This document shows positions 21,301 through 36,164 of a stretch of 64,000 nt of DNA, piece by piece (the stretch's first letter is position 1; each line of letters opens with the position of its first letter). Source of the stretch: Anastatus disparis (Eukaryota > Arthropoda > Insecta > Hymenoptera > Eupelmidae); assembly GCA_017163975.1 (NCBI GenBank), contig JAFFSR010000309.1, positions 2,495,001 through 2,559,000 on the forward strand, written 5' to 3'. The notes beneath the pieces are model-generated. The model made no database searches and had not been told where the DNA came from. It was given only the letters and a program-made list of their open reading frames with translations. The position numbers and the translations under genes were made by a program.

Positions 21301-24300
21301 GGCCAGTAGATAAGCACTCAATTTTAAGTTGAGTTTAAATTTAATATATACGTCAAAACTTTTATGATATTATACAGATGTTGACTTTTCGGATTCAGAT
21401 GTAAATGGTGTTATTAATTGAGGCGTTCAGATCAGAAAATCATTTTGCCCGTCACTTTCCAATTCCCAACGGCACCCGTCGGGTTTAGGTTATCAATAAC
21501 CAATCCAAATCTATGTGATTGTTACTAAATTTCAATATGATTTTATAACAAGATGTATGTGGGAGAACTTTCATGATGTCGTGGAAATGTCAACTTTTCA
21601 TATCTAAATGCAATTAGAATTTTTAATTTTATAAAGTCCTTGAGAAAAATGCCACTGTGACTTTATGATATTCCTACGATTATCTTGCTAATTAAAATTC
21701 CTAATACCTTAGAGTTATCAGGATAAAAGTAAGGACACCTATTTTATATAGAAGCTTCAAATTGTAAAAATGCAACTTTTAGATGGTTCCAATCATCCTA
21801 TAGTAACTGATATGCAGCGGCTGATTGCAACAATATATCTTTAGATTGTTTGAATGTACAGAGTAACAAGTTGAACATAAGATGAGCATACATTACAAAG
21901 TTTGCCTCAAGACATTTACCGTGTCGTAGAAAGGTCAGTAATTAGAAATAAAATCATGTCGGTGTTGTTTTATTTGGGATATACAATAAGAATCATGCCA
22001 ATTTGAGTTATTATTACTTTAAAGTATTCCATAGTCATAGAAAATATGTATCTAATAGAGTCCATATTATGTATTCCCCTAAGCCCCCAAGCACTCTAAT
22101 TCAAGTCTTCTACGCAGGTGCGTCAAGTTCGTATCATTGATTTGATCGTCCTTCAAAGAATAATAAAAAGCACGTAATCGAATAAATATATTTCTAGCAT
22201 AACCAAAGCTAGCAGATAAGCACTTGATTTGAGGATGATTTTATATTGAATATATACGTTAGAACCTCTATGACGTCGTGGAAATATCGACTTTTCAGAT
22301 CCGGATGTAAACGGTGTGATTAACCGAATAGATTCCTTGAATAAATAATCATTAGAAGAGTATAGTATATTGAATAGTTTTTTTAAGACTTAAGGTCCTA
22401 AATACTTTAAAAGCATCAGGATGAAAGCAAGTGTAACCTATTACGCGCAGCCTCCTAGTGTCGTAATGCAAAGTATAGATCATTCAAAGTATCTCATGGC
22501 AATTGATATATGGCAGCAGTTTGGAGCATATTGCCTTATAGTATTTATACATTTGAAGTTTGAAATCTAATCCATGATGTGAATCCAATATGAAGAATGT
22601 CCTTATATAAAATGCGTCGAGATGTTTTGAATCTAGTTATTTTTGTATTTTATTCGGGATATCTGACTATGGACCTGCTAATTAGAGTTATTTATATCTC
22701 TATTGCGTCATATGATAATGAAAAATATTTATGAAATAGGTATTTAATTATGTTTGCCTGCTAGTTATGGCTTTCATTAACAGGCGGCCGTATAGTCCTG
22801 TTCTTGTCTAATCTTTATCTCCATACCATTAGCAAATAAATTACCCTTATACAGATGTAATGTCAGAGCCCAATAGATTAAAAAACGATCTAACATTTTT
22901 ATTTAGTGAAAAAAATAAAGAATTTCTACTAGTTACTGAGTGAATTCTGAAACAGTTGAACTTAACTTCAATTCAATCTAACTAATTTAAAGTTTCAGAC
23001 TTCAACTAATAACTAATAATAATTCTATATTTTTTTATAAAATAAAATCGTTTGTTTGTCTTTAAATTTATTAAGCTTTGCCCTTAATTTTGTAAGAAAA
23101 TATTCTATATATCAATAGAAACGAAAATTCATCCTAGACATGGACATAGCTATACGGCGGCTTCTCAATGCAAGGTCCATCGGCAAAGGTGCAAAGATCA
23201 ATAGATCATTTTGCCCGTCAGTTACCAAGTTTCAAAGCCATCTGATGGATTTAGTATATTGTCAAACAATCCGAATCTGGGTAATTCATATCCAATTTCA
23301 GTATGATTTTATATCAAGAAGTATGCGTGGGAAGTTCCATAATGTAGTGGAAAGGTCCACTTTGCATATCTAGATGAAATTAGCATTTTATACTTGATAA
23401 AGTCCTTAAGAGAAATGTCACTTTGAGTTCATGATTTTTCTAAATTTTACTTGCTCACTGTAATTCTTGATATCTTAGAAGTATCAAGAAAAGAGTGAGG
23501 ATAACTATTTAGATTGAGCTTCTTGTTGTAAAAATCTAACTTTTAGATCGTTCCGCTCATCTCATAGTAACTGATGAGCGGCAGTTAATGGCAATACTAT
23601 ATTTTCATAATGTTTAAGTGAAGAGAAATATAAGTTAAACAAAGGATAGGTATATATTTCAAAGTATATCTCACGCCATTCATTGTGTCGTAGAAAGGTC
23701 GGTAATTATAAATGGAATATGTCGGTGTTGTTTTATTCAGAATATAAAATAACAATAATGCCATTTGAAGTTATTGATAATTTAAAATATTCTATAGTCG
23801 TAGAAAATATCTATCTAGTTGAGCCCGTATTATGTAATCTTCTAAGCCTCCTAGCTCGATGCAAATCCTCTACGCAGAGGCGTTAAGTTCTAATCATTGA
23901 TTTGACTGTCCCTTACAGAATAATGTATAGCACGTGATCGAATCAATATATTCTTAAAATAACAAAGGCTAATAAATAAGCTTTTAATTTTTAAGTGATT
24001 TTATATTTTATATGTACGTTAATACCTTAATGATGCCGTGGAAATGTCGACTTTTCAGATCCGTATGTAAATAGTGTGTAAATAATCTGTATGTAAATCT
24101 GTATGTAATAGTGTGACTAAGTGAATATAACATGAATGAATTTCAAAGACTTAAAGATTTGAATTTTTTGAAGGCATCAGATTAAAAGTAAGTGTGACTT
24201 ATTATGCAAAGCCTGCTGGTGTCGTAATGCAACGTACGCATTATTTCAAGTATTTTATAGCAACTGATATGCGGCTGCAGTTTTCAGCATATTTACTTAT

Positions 24301-25240
24301 AGTCTTAATGCCTCTAAAGATTCAAGTTCATTTCATGAGGAAAGTCCATTATGAAGATAATCTTTAGACATTGAACGTGTAATGGACCGGTCGAGAGGTT
24401 TGAATTCTAGTAATCTCTGTATTTTATTCGGGATATATGATTTAGAACATGCCAATGAAATTTATTTATATTTCTATTGTGCCAAATAATGATGAAGAAT
24501 ATTTATGGAATAGGTATTTAATTAGGTTTGCACACTAGGTACGGGGTTTGTTAACAGTCAGCTGTATAATTCTGACCTTATCTAATATTTGTTTTCCTTA
24601 CCATCAGCAAATGAAATATTCCTATACAAAAGTAATAGCAGAGCCCAATAGACTAAAGGACAAGCAAATGATTCTATTAGTAGAAAAATAAAAAATTTTG
24701 ATTAGTCACTGAGAGAAGTTTAAAATGGGAAAATAGTTGAACTTAACTTTAATTAAGTCTAACTAATTTAACGTTTCAGACTTTGTCCGATAACTTATCA
24801 ATATTCCATATTTTTTATAGAATTAGATTGTTCGTTTGCCCCTAAATATTTTAAACTTCGCCCTTACTCGTGTAAAAAATATTTAATATATTAATAGTAA
24901 CGAGAATTCAGCCTAAACATGGACATAGCTATATGGACGCTTCTCAATGCAAGGTCCATCTGCAAAGGCGTAGAGGTCAATAGATCATTTTGGCCGTTAT
25001 TTTCCAATTTTCGAAGCCATCTTATGGATTGAGTATGTTGACAAACAATCCTAATCTAGTTGGTTATTACTTATTTTTAGTATAATTTTATATTAGGAAG
25101 TTACATAAGAACTTCCATAATGTCGTGGAAAGGTCCACTTTGCAAATCTAGATGAAATTAGCAGTTTTCACCTCATGAAGTACTTGATAGAAATGCCACT
25201 GCGAGTTCATGATGTTTCTAAGATTGACTTGCTACACGGA
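21301..25240 (-). repeat. ~1.76-kb long-period repeat, about 2.2 copies, inverted orientation
   Basis: Anchors repeat about 1,760 bp apart: GTGTCGTAGAAAGGTC at 21,926 and 23,688; the CTACGCAG block near 22,108 and 23,871; GGACATAGCTATA at 23,141 and 24,919. GTCGTGGAAA-type blocks lie at 21,593, 22,273, 23,345, 24,037 and 25,122, forming two alternating subtypes. The complement of these blocks occurs in the 14.74-18.0 kb region. No coding function is visible; the short open frames at 23,140, 23,683 and 25,175 are embedded in the repeat. Confidence 0.82.
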
Positions 25241-25600
25241 AAGGGTATCGGCGTGAATACAGGCGTCCACCTGTTTATAGTGGCACCAAACGCCATAGCT
25301 TACATAGACTGTGTATATTCAGGATGTACAATAAGGATGATGCTAATTGAAGTTATTAATAATTACAAAGTATTCCATATTCACGAAAATATGTATACGA
25401 AAACATGGATTTATTTTTGTTTATTTAAGGCAACGATGACCATAAAGACAAGTTTTCTCATTAAAGACAAGCTTTAGTTTATTATATATAGAGATATTTC
25501 ATCTGTATTAGAAAATGAGTAGAATATAAGTTTTCTAAAGTTTTGCAAAGATTTTTTATGTTTCATTCTAATATTATAGTGCAATCATAAACTTCAAGGT
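25241..25600. other. Spacer between repeat array and copia remnant
   Basis: Contains the duplicated words AAAGACAAGTTTTCTCATT and AAAGACAAGCTTTAG at 25,452-25,475. Nothing recognised. Confidence 0.35.
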
Positions 25601-25604
25601 CTTA

Positions 25605-27015
25605 TGGTCAATGTTATGGTCAATGTACCGAACGATGCAAAAATTTTATCTAATAAATGGGTTTATAAAATTGCAACAAGTTCTAATGCAAATAACGTAC
25701 GCTTTCATGCTAGATTAGTAGCTAACGACTTTAATTAAATAAAAGATGTAAACTTTAAAGATCTTTTAGTCCTAGCGCGAGAAACAACTTAATTCAAATC
25801 TTCTTTGCTATAGTAGCATCTGAAAGTTTGTACAGTAAAAAATTCGATGTAAAGTCAGCCTTTTTAAATAGCAATTTCTAAGAAACTATGTATATAAAAC
25901 AGACAGAAGGATTTGAAGACGGTTCGAATCGAGTATGCTTACTAAAAATGAGTTTGGACGGATTAAAGCTAACAGATTAATTTATTTCTTACTGAAGCTG
26001 ATTCAACCCTTTCACAAGTAAAGGGTCGGAAGAATTATTAGTACTAATTATTTATGTTGGTAACGGTGCAATCGCCTCGAAAAGTAAAAAGAGAGTATGT
26101 AAACTACAATTTCTTGATGAAATTTTAAGATGACCGGGGATAATTTAAAAATATTTTTAGGATTTAAAATCAATTATTTAACGGGTAAATCAATGCTTGT
26201 AAATAAATGATTATATGCTAAAACTATTGTAAATAAATTTAAAATGCAGAGCACGAACACTGTTAGCATGCCAGCTGACCCTCACAACATTTCTTTGAAT
26301 TTTAAATTGATTTTTGAAAAAACGGCGATAAATGGTACTCTTAATGTTCCTTTCAAGAAAGTTATCGGTTGCTTAATATTTTTGACGAATGAAACAAGTT
26401 CAAATATTGCTTTTGCAGTGGGAGCTCTCAGCCAATTTGCTCAAAATCCATCTAAAATTCATTGGAATTGCATAAAACGAATCATAAAGTATATAAAAAG
26501 AACTTTGACATATAGTTTAATTTATAAAGTTCAAAACGATTGTACACAAATTGTAACGTTTAGAGATGCCGATTATGCAAGCGATCATATTATTCGCAAA
26601 TCAGTTGGTGATTTTATTATTGAATCCGATAAAAATTCAGTTGCATGAACTAGTAATAAACAAAATACTGTTTCTCTCTCGACAACTGAGTCAGAATTTA
26701 TAGCAGCGTGTGCTGCCGCCCAAGAAATGGTAAGGACAGAGTGACTGTTACAAGACTTATTTCAAAATAAACTTAGAAAACCAATACTATATGTAGATAA
26801 TCGAAAAGTGATTGTAATAATCAAAAATCTGCGCTATCCCTGTCGTACTAAGCATATCGACGTCAAATACAAATTCATTCCAGAAAATTATAATAATGGT
26901 TTATTTGAAATCAAATACGTAAATTCTGCAAACTAGCAAGCCAACATACTAACAAAATCTCTTTCAATAAAATCGTTTAAACACTTACAAGATTTGATGA
27001 ATATTGGTTCTTGAA
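25605..27015 (+). pseudogene. Ty1/copia polyprotein remnant (RT and RNase H)
   Basis: Translated in shifting frames, the segment shows the copia order. It starts with KWVYKI and RLVA (reverse transcriptase start, 25,655-25,735), then VKSAFLN, ETMYIKQTEGFEDG and LLKMSLDGLK (25,850-25,970). The open stretch 26244-26648 contains VIGCLIFL, IAFAVGALSQF and DADYASD...RKSVGDFI. It continues as NTVSLSTTESEFIAACAAAQE, RTKHIDVKY and ANILTKSLS to about 27,010. These are the RNase H and C-terminal motifs of copia elements. Many stops and frame changes, and loss of the catalytic YVDD region, show an old dead copy. Gag, protease and integrase are not detectable upstream. Confidence 0.88.
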
Positions 27016-27087
27016 GTATATGTATATTGTATAGAAATAAAAATATTGAAACGTTATTTTTCTGCACTTGCAAGTCTTAAATAGCAG

Positions 27088-27748
27088 TGTTGTAAGTGTA
27101 ATAGAAATCGCAAGTGCATACTCATATGTTATTCGTATATGTCGGCTTGCAGTACCACCTATAATTCAAATAGAAAGATATATGGTGACTTAACAAGATT
27201 TCGGAGCTGCAGCAATCGAGTTTTGCTTTTTTTATTTTATCAATATCTTTTTAAATTCATAAATTAAACAAATATTATGACTTATCCGCACTAAAGCTAT
27301 ATTACTACAATAATTTTTGTTTAAATAAAAAATCATTTGGACTTGTTATTCTTTTATGAGCTTAGATTGGAAATTAGATATCAAACTCGAGAAACCTAAC
27401 CTTAAAATACGATACATTGAGAGTTTTTATTATAACTTTGTATGTATAATATTTTGGAGGATTTCTTGAGTTGTCCGCACTAGAGTTTAATCTTACAAAT
27501 TTTTTCTTTGTAGCTAAAAAAAACAACTAAACGTATCGTTTATTCATAAGTTAGGATTGGAAATATTATTAGAAGGCGGGCAGCTTCGTCATGCTCTTAA
27601 CGCGAGCTTTTAACGCTTAATTGATTAAACCGCAACTACCATCCAAGCAGGCCGCCTTTCGTATCACACTTGTTTATTATATAGTATATACTATTGTCTA
27701 TATTCCATTGTACATTCATTAAACATTGAGTTTCTCGATATTTCGTCA
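27088..27748 (+). mobile_element. Possible copia 3' LTR split by an insertion
   Basis: Just past the copia pol remnant the sequence starts TGTTGTAAGTGTAATAGAAA. At 27,573-27,748 a compact GC-richer piece (GGCGGGCAGCTTCG onward) ends ATATTTCGTCA after ATTCATTAAACATTGAG. These could be the start and end of one LTR, with roughly 27,113-27,565 inserted between. The upstream LTR is absent and no target duplication was found, so this is an inference from position and TG...CA ends. Confidence 0.4.
27200..27435 (+). repeat. Dispersed repeat, inverse copy at 30,985-31,215
   Basis: ATCAATATCTTTTTAAATTCAT and AAAATCATTTGGACTTGTTA are present here and, in complement, within the first hAT intron at 30,985-31,215. 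The shared tract is about 230 bp with moderate divergence. No termini were identified. Confidence 0.75.
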
Positions 27749-27959
27749 GATTTAATGTTCACACATCCGCTTATTCACAATAGTGTGTGTACAGCAAGAA
27801 ACATCTAAGTAATTTGAATATATTCTATATTCTATAGTAAACTCAAAAATTTGTAATGTTTTTGTTATCATACAGTAAGGCATACTATTAAAAATTTTTA
27901 GAAAAGAAAAGAGGAAAAAACACAGAAAAGAAAACACAAAAGATATCACTTTGTAATCT

Positions 27960-28255
27960 AAGATACCATATTTAAAGTTAGAATCAAATCAAAATTGCAT
28001 ATTCTGCCAATAGATAAAATTGGAATCCCAGATTCTGTCAATAGATAAAGATATAATACCAGATTCTGCCTTTAGATAAGGTGAGCATCCCAGAAAATGT
28101 CATAAGATGAAATAATTTTAATTATATATGGCGAATTCCAGTTTCTGTCGATAAATAAAGTAGAATTCCAGAAACCTTTTAATTCCCAGATAATATTTTT
28201 GAAATCCCGTAACTGCTATCTTGGAATCCCGAAATTGTAATCTGGGATTCCCAGA
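27960..28255. repeat. Degenerate ~35-40-bp tandem repeat
   Basis: Variants of ATTCTGTCAATAGATAAA followed by GAATCCC recur about seven times (28,000, 28,033, 28,063 and onward), with growing divergence rightward. No function is apparent. Confidence 0.7.
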
Positions 28256-28419
28256 AACAACGAGTCCCAAAAACTATATCCCTATATTATATAGTTATAT
28301 AAAAAAAAACCTCCTCTCTTACCCCTCATCATTTCTCCCCCTATTTTGTATTCTTAAAACATCACAATCTACCCCACAAAATAACGTAAAAATCTGTCTA
28401 GAAATGATCTTTTTTGAAA

Positions 28420-28845
28420 AAAAAGACACCCCTCACTACCCAAGTCACCCCTCTACTGCCCAAGTCACTCCTTTTGCTACCCCTCGTACGTTACTCATCC
28501 TCCCTTAGATAATTTAGCTAAATTTACCTTATTTTACCAATGTATTTGTTACTCATTTTCTATACCACTACTATTACCCTTCCCACTACTACCCCATCAC
28601 TACTACTCCTTATTTTGTTTCTCTCCTCTTCAAAAAATCACAAGTCACCCCTCAAAATAACGTAAAAATGTCTCTTAAAATGTCTTTAAAAAAAAAAAAA
28701 AATTCCCCCCTCTACCCCAGTCACCCCTCTACTACCCAAGTCACCCCTCGCTCCACAAGTCATCACCTCGCTCCACAAGTCACCCCTCACTGCATAAATT
28801 ACCCCCTCGCTCCACAAGTCACCCCTCATAACCCCTCATGCCCCT
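28420..28845. repeat. C-rich minisatellite (AAGTCACCCCTC units)
   Basis: CAAGTCACCCCTC recurs many times, often preceded by CTCGCTCCA or CTACC. The plus strand is strongly pyrimidine-biased from 28,310 to 28,850. The open frame at 28221-28508 is a by-product of this composition. The hAT element begins immediately to the right. Confidence 0.8.
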
Positions 28846-28914
28846 AATACACTCTTCATAAAATCATTATAAACCAGGGTTGTAAACTGACCGATATTTT
28901 GTTCATTGGAACAG

Positions 28915-29100
28915 TATAAAAATGGTCCGGTCAAGAGCTGAGCGCTTTCAAGTCTACATTTAAACGGTCTGTTCAAGAGCGGTGCGCTTTTAAGTCTACG
29001 TTTAAACGGTCTGTCCAAGAGCGGAGCGCTTTCACGTCTACGTATAAACGGTCCGCTCTAGAGTGGAAAATTTTTTAGCTTACATACATACGGTCCATTC
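28915..29100. repeat. hAT left subterminal repeats
   Basis: Three to four copies of a 53-bp unit: GGTCYGKTCAAGAGCGGAGC, then GCTTTCAAGTCTACGTTTAA. Its core, AGAGCGGAGCGCTTT, resembles the GGAGCGCTCC and GACCGCTCC words in the right-end array. Subterminal repeats of this kind are transposase-binding sites in studied hAT elements; that role here is an inference. Confidence 0.8.
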
Positions 29101-30691
29101 AGCAGCGTTTATTTAATGGTTCATTAAATTCAACATTTTTCGATTATAAAATATTTAAATCAATTATCAGGTATTTTTTCGAAACAAACAAAATATTTCT
29201 ATAAGCACCTAGAAAGATCTTGCAAAATATTTATGTAAATTGAATAAATTTATAATTTTATTAAACAAAAAAACACTTATATTTACAAAATTATTTACCA
29301 GTTCGATGCCAATTGTTTACCCAAATCAATATTTTGGATTTGTTCTCAACGAATTGAAAATTATTTTGAACGAATGAACATTTGCGACTAAGACAAAGAA
29401 ATAATTTGATTAATATTTATTTGTGTTCAGCATATTGAAACAATAATAATTAATGTAAACATCTGCAAAGAATTTGAATTTATAAAAATAATATATATCT
29501 GACTTAATAAAAAATGCATAATATTGAAGTATTAACAAAAATTATTTCATCAACTTTTTTTAATGTAAAAAATGTTAACGGCAAAAATGTTTTGAGATAA
29601 AAATAAAATAAATTTTACTAAACAGGATCATAAAAGCAGATCGCGAGCAAAATATGCTTGGTATCCTTGTCACTATAATGTATCATTTACAAGTCATCGT
29701 TAGTTTTCAACGCTTTCTATTGTTATTGAAATTTAAAAGACAAACAAATACATTGTAGTATCTCCTGCAATCTTAGATTTATAAACACTTCGAAAGTGTT
29801 GAATCTACAAGCTATTGAACTTCTTTTCATCGATAAAAGTTACGTAGAGTAAGTAGTATCATTTCACGAAACATATTTATTTATAAAATATTTTATCGAA
29901 TAATATGTGATAAATTTTATTTATTTTTGCCTTATTATTACTAAATAAATGTCGATCATTTGTAAATAATATGATCAAAATGGAATAAAATTCAACATAA
30001 TTAATTTCAAGAGAAAATTTTAAATAATTTTTATTAATATTTTACAAAGTATGTAATTTTTTTTAGCAGCATTCCTTTTATATAAAGGATACTACTTTTT
30101 TCATTTCTACAATTTATCTACAGTGCCCTCCACATGATTTTGCGTGCCCTAAGAAAAAATTGTAAGAGGTAAAAAGTTTTATTACACAGTTATTTATTCA
30201 ACTTTAAAATGATAGGTCAAGCATTCATTTTTGTCATTTTTTACTAGAGTTACAGTATTTTTTTTTTAAACACGCTTATTTTCAAATGTGAATATTTCGA
30301 AAAGTAAGCAAGATAAAAAAAGACTTCAAAGAAAAAAAAGTTGCATTTTTACTGAAAGAAAATAGATCTGCGATTTAAAATATAATTTGAACAAAAAAAA
30401 ATTTTTTCGACTTTTTAGCCTATTAAAAAATTATAAAAAATTTATATTTATTTATATTATAAATTTATATTTATATTAATTTTAATTTATATTATAAAAA
30501 AATGTTGCGTACTCTTCACAATTCTTAATTTGTAGACACAACGGTTGAAATTAGAATGAATAACAAAAATTTAATTGGACAAGGACAGCGAATCTGGTTT
30601 ACTCTTAAGCTTTATTACACTTTATTACAGCTTATTATTCAATTATAGTTTTGATATTGATTAAGACGCATATTATTAGTTTTAGAAAAAT
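29101..30691. other. hAT 5' internal region
   Basis: AT-rich with no coding signal. 30,526-30,614 matches one end of the GAGCAGG-family MITE at 11,575-11,659 (GACAAGGACAGCGAATC, then a C-T-C-TTAA end), apparently a truncated copy. A hairpin TCCTTTTATATAAAGGA is at 30,075. The promoter and 5' UTR presumably lie near 30,600-30,690. Confidence 0.5.
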
Positions 30692-30829
30692 ATGAGCAGT
30701 AGTGAAAATGAAATCGAAAAGAATGAAAAAAAAATTCGACCTGCAACAATTGTACGTGCTTATTATGATTACAATGAAGAAACAAAAAGTTTTAAATGCA
30801 AGGCTGCAGGTTGTCAGAAATCATATAAG

Positions 30830-32632
<1,803 letters not shown>

Positions 32633-32732
32633 ACTTCAAATTTGGAGCGTCACATCTTATCCAATCATCCCGAAGAAGCCAATCAAATTGTTGCTCAGAG
32701 GTTAAAGCTGCCAACAACATATCAACGTAAAC

Positions 32733-33103
32733 GTAATATAACGGCATGTTAATTTATAATGCAAACAATATATTTATGAAATATCGGTTTAAAAATTACT
32801 TACATTTCAAATTTTTTATAATATATTTATTTGTATAATATATTATTCTAATAGATAGGAAATGATGTATACAAAATACATTCTTATATTGTTCTCTACT
32901 AGACATAGCTATCATCCTATTTATTGATATATTTATTAATTATATTAGCAACATTTTGCTTATATAATTTATTAAAAATGTTCATTACACAGTATAAGTT
33001 ATTTATTAAATTGATATTTTTAGCAAACTAAGAATAATATTAACTGATATTTTTAATTGATAACTTTAATTGATAATTGATAACTATTATTTGATTTTTT
33101 AAG
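32733..33103. other. hAT intron 2
   Basis: AT-rich intron of about 0.37 kb ending in a T-rich tract and AAG at 33,103. Nothing else is seen. Confidence 0.6.
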
Positions 33104-35021
33104 GTGTCACGGCTTCAACTTCTAATGAAACAAACAATGAAGACGAACGTGGAGAACCTAAGTCGAAAAAAAAAATTAGTTTATTTCAGGTTTCTTTAAA
33201 TAAATCGGAGATACTTAATGCTTGTGTAGAAATGGTTACGGAAAATGGTCGCAGCTTAAAATCAGTTGAAGATAGCGGCTTTAGGCGAATTCTAAATCCT
33301 ATTTTAGAAGGATTGAGTAAAAAGGGAGAAAAGATCGTGATTAACAGACATAACATTCGTCGGTTAATTTTTGAAGAAGCTTCGAAAATAAAAAAAAAAA
33401 TCACCGATGAAGTTCAAGGACGGCTTATTTGCGTCAAAGTTGATTGCGCAACAAGATTAGACCGATCTATTATGGGTGTAAACATTCAGTATGTGAAAAA
33501 TCAGAAATTAATTGTACGTAATATCTGTACTAAGGAATTATACTGTTCGCACACCTCTATAAACTTACAGGCTGAAATTTATAACGAACTAAAACAGTTT
33601 GGAATTGAACCAAGGATGGTATATAGTATGACCACTGATAACGCGGCAAATATGTTAAAAACAATCAAGTTAATGAGTAAAGTGGTTAATTCTTTAGAAA
33701 TTTGTGGGGAAGCGCTAGGTGATAACACGAGCGCTTTTAATACCGATACTGATTCTGATAGCGATAGCAACTCCAACAGCGAAAATAGTAGCCATACTAA
33801 CAGTAATGACTCGTATAACAATGCGGCTGAACGTGATAATGAAAATCAAAATGATATCAATCAAGATGAAGATCACAAGATATATTTATCAGAAGTTTTT
33901 GAAAATTGCCGAAAGAATTTACAAAAGATGGCGTCTTTGGACAAAATTGTGTTACACATTCTTTGCAGCTGGCTATTGAAAATGCTCTTACAAAAGCTGG
34001 GGTTGATAAGATATTGGACGCAGCAAGAGTATTAATTAAAAAACTACGCACACCAACTTTTTCACTTGTTTTAAGAACATTAGGTAAAACAAAACCAGTT
34101 ATTAATAATACAACTCGTTGGCATTCAAAATATGATATGTGCAATAGTCTTTTACCATTTAAAGACATGCCTCTAGAAATTCTTTCATTCTTGAAAAAAA
34201 CCAAAACCCAAAATTTAACAACGAAACAATGGACTGAATTAGAAATATTTGTAGAAACTTTGGCACCAGCTACAATTGCAACAAAACATTTGCAATCAGA
34301 GCAATTGCAAGTTGGACATTTTTTAGAAATCTGGCTGACATGTAAATTTAAAATCAAGCGTATTAACGGGAATCTTGCTGAAGAACTTGTAGCTGCCATG
34401 GAAGTGCGAGAAGAAAAATTATTTGATAGTCCAGCCATACTTTGTGCGATCTTTATGGATACTAGATGGAAAGTGATGCTATCAGAGCAGCATCAAGCAG
34501 CTGTGCGTCATTTAATAAATGTATGGCAACGATTACAATTATCAAAACCAAAAACAGAGATGACGAGCTCTTGTTCATCCTTATCTACAGATTCTAATCC
34601 CACTGAATATAATAATATGGAAAAAGAAGGAAAAATAAATCCAATAGAAGAAATGTTGCGAGAAAAAGATAAAAAGAGATTGTTCCAAAAGGATGTTATT
34701 AGAGACAAGAAAGAAGATGAAATTAAACAACTTCTTCTTAATTTTATGAATGAGGCTCGGATACATACGAACGAAGATATTTTTATGTATTGGGAAAAAA
34801 GAAAGATAAATGATCCTGATTTGTATGAGATAGCACAGACAGTTCTCGCCCTGCCTGTCACGCAAGTGACTGTAGAACGTTTATTTTCACATTTGAAATT
34901 TATTTTAAACGATCTTAGAAGTAAGATGTCTGCGACTGTAGTTAATGCTATCTTATTTGTGAGATGCAATCGAATATTTAACAAGGAAATTAAAACAAAA
35001 CATAAGAAAAGTCAAACATAA

Positions 35022-36164
35022 TTATAAATTCTTTATTTTTAAAGTCTTAATAAAAGATTCATTATTTGATTCGATGTTGAAATTGAAACTTCAAACTGAA
35101 GAATTATTTCATTATTTTTGTATTGTGAATTTACTAAACATTAAGTTTTCAAATTTTTCACTTTGTTTAAATAATTACGAAATTGTATCGATCCTGTTAT
35201 GAAATAGATGCTATGTAAGTTATATTTATAAATAAAGGCCTGCAACTGTGTTATCTTAAATTTTATAATGTATGCAATAAAATTTTCATGTACCCTGATA
35301 TATTTAAGATGATCTAATTAAAATAGCTTATGATTCAAAATTTATCAACAATCACACGTGATGTCAATTAGTCCTAATAATATTCAAGATTAGTAAAAAA
35401 ATCTACACTTTATACACGAATTTTTTAACTTCATGCACGGACTCACGTTAGTATATCAAAAATATAGTACATAACTCGGGTGTGACATTTTTTCATTCAA
35501 GCAATACTAGTGTCCGGCTACGGCGGCCACTCGTTTCCGACGATCGCTCCCTGTAAAAAATGCTTTATATTCTTGTTGAATAAACTACTATTTCAATCTT
35601 TCACGTCAAATTTAAATAATAAAAATAGTTTTTATTATTTATTAAATAGATTTTGTTCTCAAATAATAAACGTAAACTTATTTTTCCATTTCTTTAAAAC
35701 TTTTTTTTTTAATTTAAAATATAACATTTTAAATAAATTAATAACATCTTAATTTTGTTATACAAAATGATATTTTCAATTATCAAATTTCAATTAGTTA
35801 TACTAAATAATTCAAAAAATTAAATCACAAAACATAACGTTTTTAAAAAAATTGTTATATTTTAAATTTATAAATAACTATTATAGGAACATGTATAACT
35901 TGAATTATTTAAAATAAATTTTTTTTCTTCAATTAAAATTTGTTTTAATTTTTTAATTTTTTCATACAGATTTATCTTTTTAAAATATAACAAATTAATG
36001 TTGATAAAAAATACTACAAATATAATTTGTCATAATTTTTATTCAGAAAGACGCCACAAACATATGTAAAACAAAGAAATTGAAGTTAAACAATTTTTTT
36101 AGAAATGGAAAAATCAGTTTTCATATTGCTCAGTCCTGTTTCAAACCTGTCCAATAAAAGCTTC
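35022..36164. other. hAT 3' internal region
   Basis: AT-rich. AATAAA at 35,231 and 35,277 are possible polyadenylation signals for the transposase. A short GC-rich patch, GTCCGGCTACGGCGGCCAC, is at 35,512. The open frame at 35510-35752 has no recognisable motif. Confidence 0.5.

Noticed and set aside
28221..28508. Open frame of 95 codons in the C-rich minisatellite
   Set aside because: Pro/Ser/Thr-rich translation of repetitive DNA, no motif or upstream signal.
33579..34984. Minus-strand open frames opposite the hAT transposase
   Set aside because: Shadows of the well-supported plus-strand exon 3.
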